Under the pieces are notes generated by a model. It was not told where the DNA came from, did no database searches, and saw only the letters and a program-made list of their open reading frames with translations. Positions 6,481 through 6,994 of a DNA stretch of 6,994 bases are shown one piece after another. The stretch lies in assembly GCA_937139435.1 (NCBI GenBank), contig CAKZPX010000019.1:1-6994 (forward strand). The letters are read 5' to 3'. Made by a program: the position numbers and the translations under genes. Source of the stretch: an uncultured bacterium (GTDB lineage Bacteria > Hydrothermota > Tepidihabitantia > Tepidihabitantales > Tepidihabitantaceae). Each line of letters starts with the position of its first letter. Position 1 is the first letter of the stretch.

Positions 6481-6994
6481 TCTGACTCAATTGCAATAAA
6501 CATCCGCTGTCCCGACCTCTGAATATACAACAGAACCGGGTCTTCAGTAGTAGCAAATCTTTTTGCAGCCCGTTCAAAATCTGCTTTATTCTTAATATCA
6601 TCGTCTCCGATCCGCAGGATAATATCACCGGTCTCAACTCCTGACTTCTCAGCAGCGCTGCCCCTGTCCACCGCTACCACTTTTACTCCACCGGTAACAT
6701 CTGCGGTTGATTTCTCTTTCTCGGATAAATTTTCTACCGTCATTCCCCACCAGCCAAAGTCCCTCTTTTCGCGCCGGGTACCTGCCTGGACCTCCTCGGG
6801 AAATTCAGCCAGGGTTGCCCTTTTCTCGATTCGCTTTCTGTCCCGAAGAATGGTCAACATAACTTCTGTGCCGGGCTTCAACTCCGCAATCCGATTCCTA
6901 AAACTCGCCACCCCGCTAACCGGTTCATTATTTATGGCTAAAATCACATCACCCGCTCTCAAACCGGCTCTTTCTGCTGGCGTATTCGCAAGCA
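6477..6994 (-). CDS. HtrA/DegP-type (Do-like) serine endoprotease, C-terminal PDZ region (5' end beyond window)
   Basis: The frame is open from the right edge to a TGA at 6477-6479 and gives the last 171 residues of a larger protein. Seen: the second half of a first PDZ domain, with PAERAGLRAGDVILAINNEP and a following ASFRNRIAELKPG helix; a basic linker ending FGWWGMTVENLS; and a complete second PDZ domain with GSAAEKSGVETGDIILRIG, a DFERAAKRF helix and final strands VLLYIQRSGQRMFIAIESE. Two PDZ domains ending in an LLYIQRSG-like strand match the C-terminus of DegP/DegQ/MucD periplasmic proteases, which degrade or refold damaged envelope proteins. The protease domain with its His-Asp-Ser triad would lie outside the window, so catalysis cannot be checked. 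A tandem-PDZ protein without a protease domain is the main alternative. Its stop is overlapped by a 29-codon ORF. It may or may not share a transcript with folD, 162 bp downstream. Confidence 0.84.
   Translation of the reverse strand, partial: LANTPAERAGLRAGDVILAINNEPVSGVASFRNRIAELKPGTEVMLTILRDRKRIEKRATLAEFPEEVQAGTRREKRDFGWWGMTVENLSEKEKSTADVTGGVKVVAVDRGSAAEKSGVETGDIILRIGDDDIKNKADFERAAKRFATTEDPVLLYIQRSGQRMFIAIESE

Noticed and set aside
1..6994. RNA genes, CRISPR repeats, insertion sequences, long direct or inverted repeats
   Set aside because: None was seen on reading both strands; the DNA is almost fully occupied by the five genes.

Overview
The window is a compact bacterial gene cluster, read entirely on the minus strand. 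In transcription order (right to left) it holds the 3' end of an HtrA/DegP-type periplasmic serine protease (tandem PDZ region only), a 162-bp gap, folD, ispA, dxs, and the first 914 codons of a very large gene that runs off the left edge. I recognise this last gene as a SprA-family outer-membrane protein, the translocon of the type IX secretion system (T9SS). No RNA gene, CRISPR array, insertion sequence or convincing Rho-independent terminator was seen.

Organism: base composition is intermediate by eye. SprA is diagnostic of diderm bacteria with a T9SS, namely Bacteroidota and relatives plus several candidate phyla such as WOR-3, Cloacimonadota, Marinimicrobia, Zixibacteria and Gemmatimonadota-like groups. 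The folD-ispA-dxs-sprA order, the Do-type protease and the divergence from textbook Bacteroidota proteins make me favour an uncultured candidate phylum (WOR-3-like) over a classical Bacteroidota. That placement is inference only.

Layout: 6477-6994 is the protease C-terminus. 6315-6476 is an AT-rich gap with a 29-codon ORF overlapping the protease stop, an orphan strong Shine-Dalgarno, a TCACGTGA palindrome and the folD ribosome site. folD (5454-6314), ispA (4615-5451, GTG start), dxs (2733-4613, ATG one base after the ispA stop) and sprA (1-2743, overlapping dxs by 11 bp) follow with spacings of 2, 1 and -11 bp. Four consecutive genes are therefore almost certainly one translationally coupled operon.

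Function: FolD supplies and interconverts one-carbon folates. Dxs makes 1-deoxy-D-xylulose 5-phosphate, the entry point of the MEP isoprenoid pathway. IspA condenses the resulting C5 units to (probably) farnesyl diphosphate, which feeds undecaprenyl-phosphate and quinone synthesis. SprA and the Do-type protease belong to the cell envelope. The most interesting points are the T9SS translocon gene coupled behind dxs, and an IspA whose substrate-binding loop after the second Asp-rich motif is shortened and degenerate.
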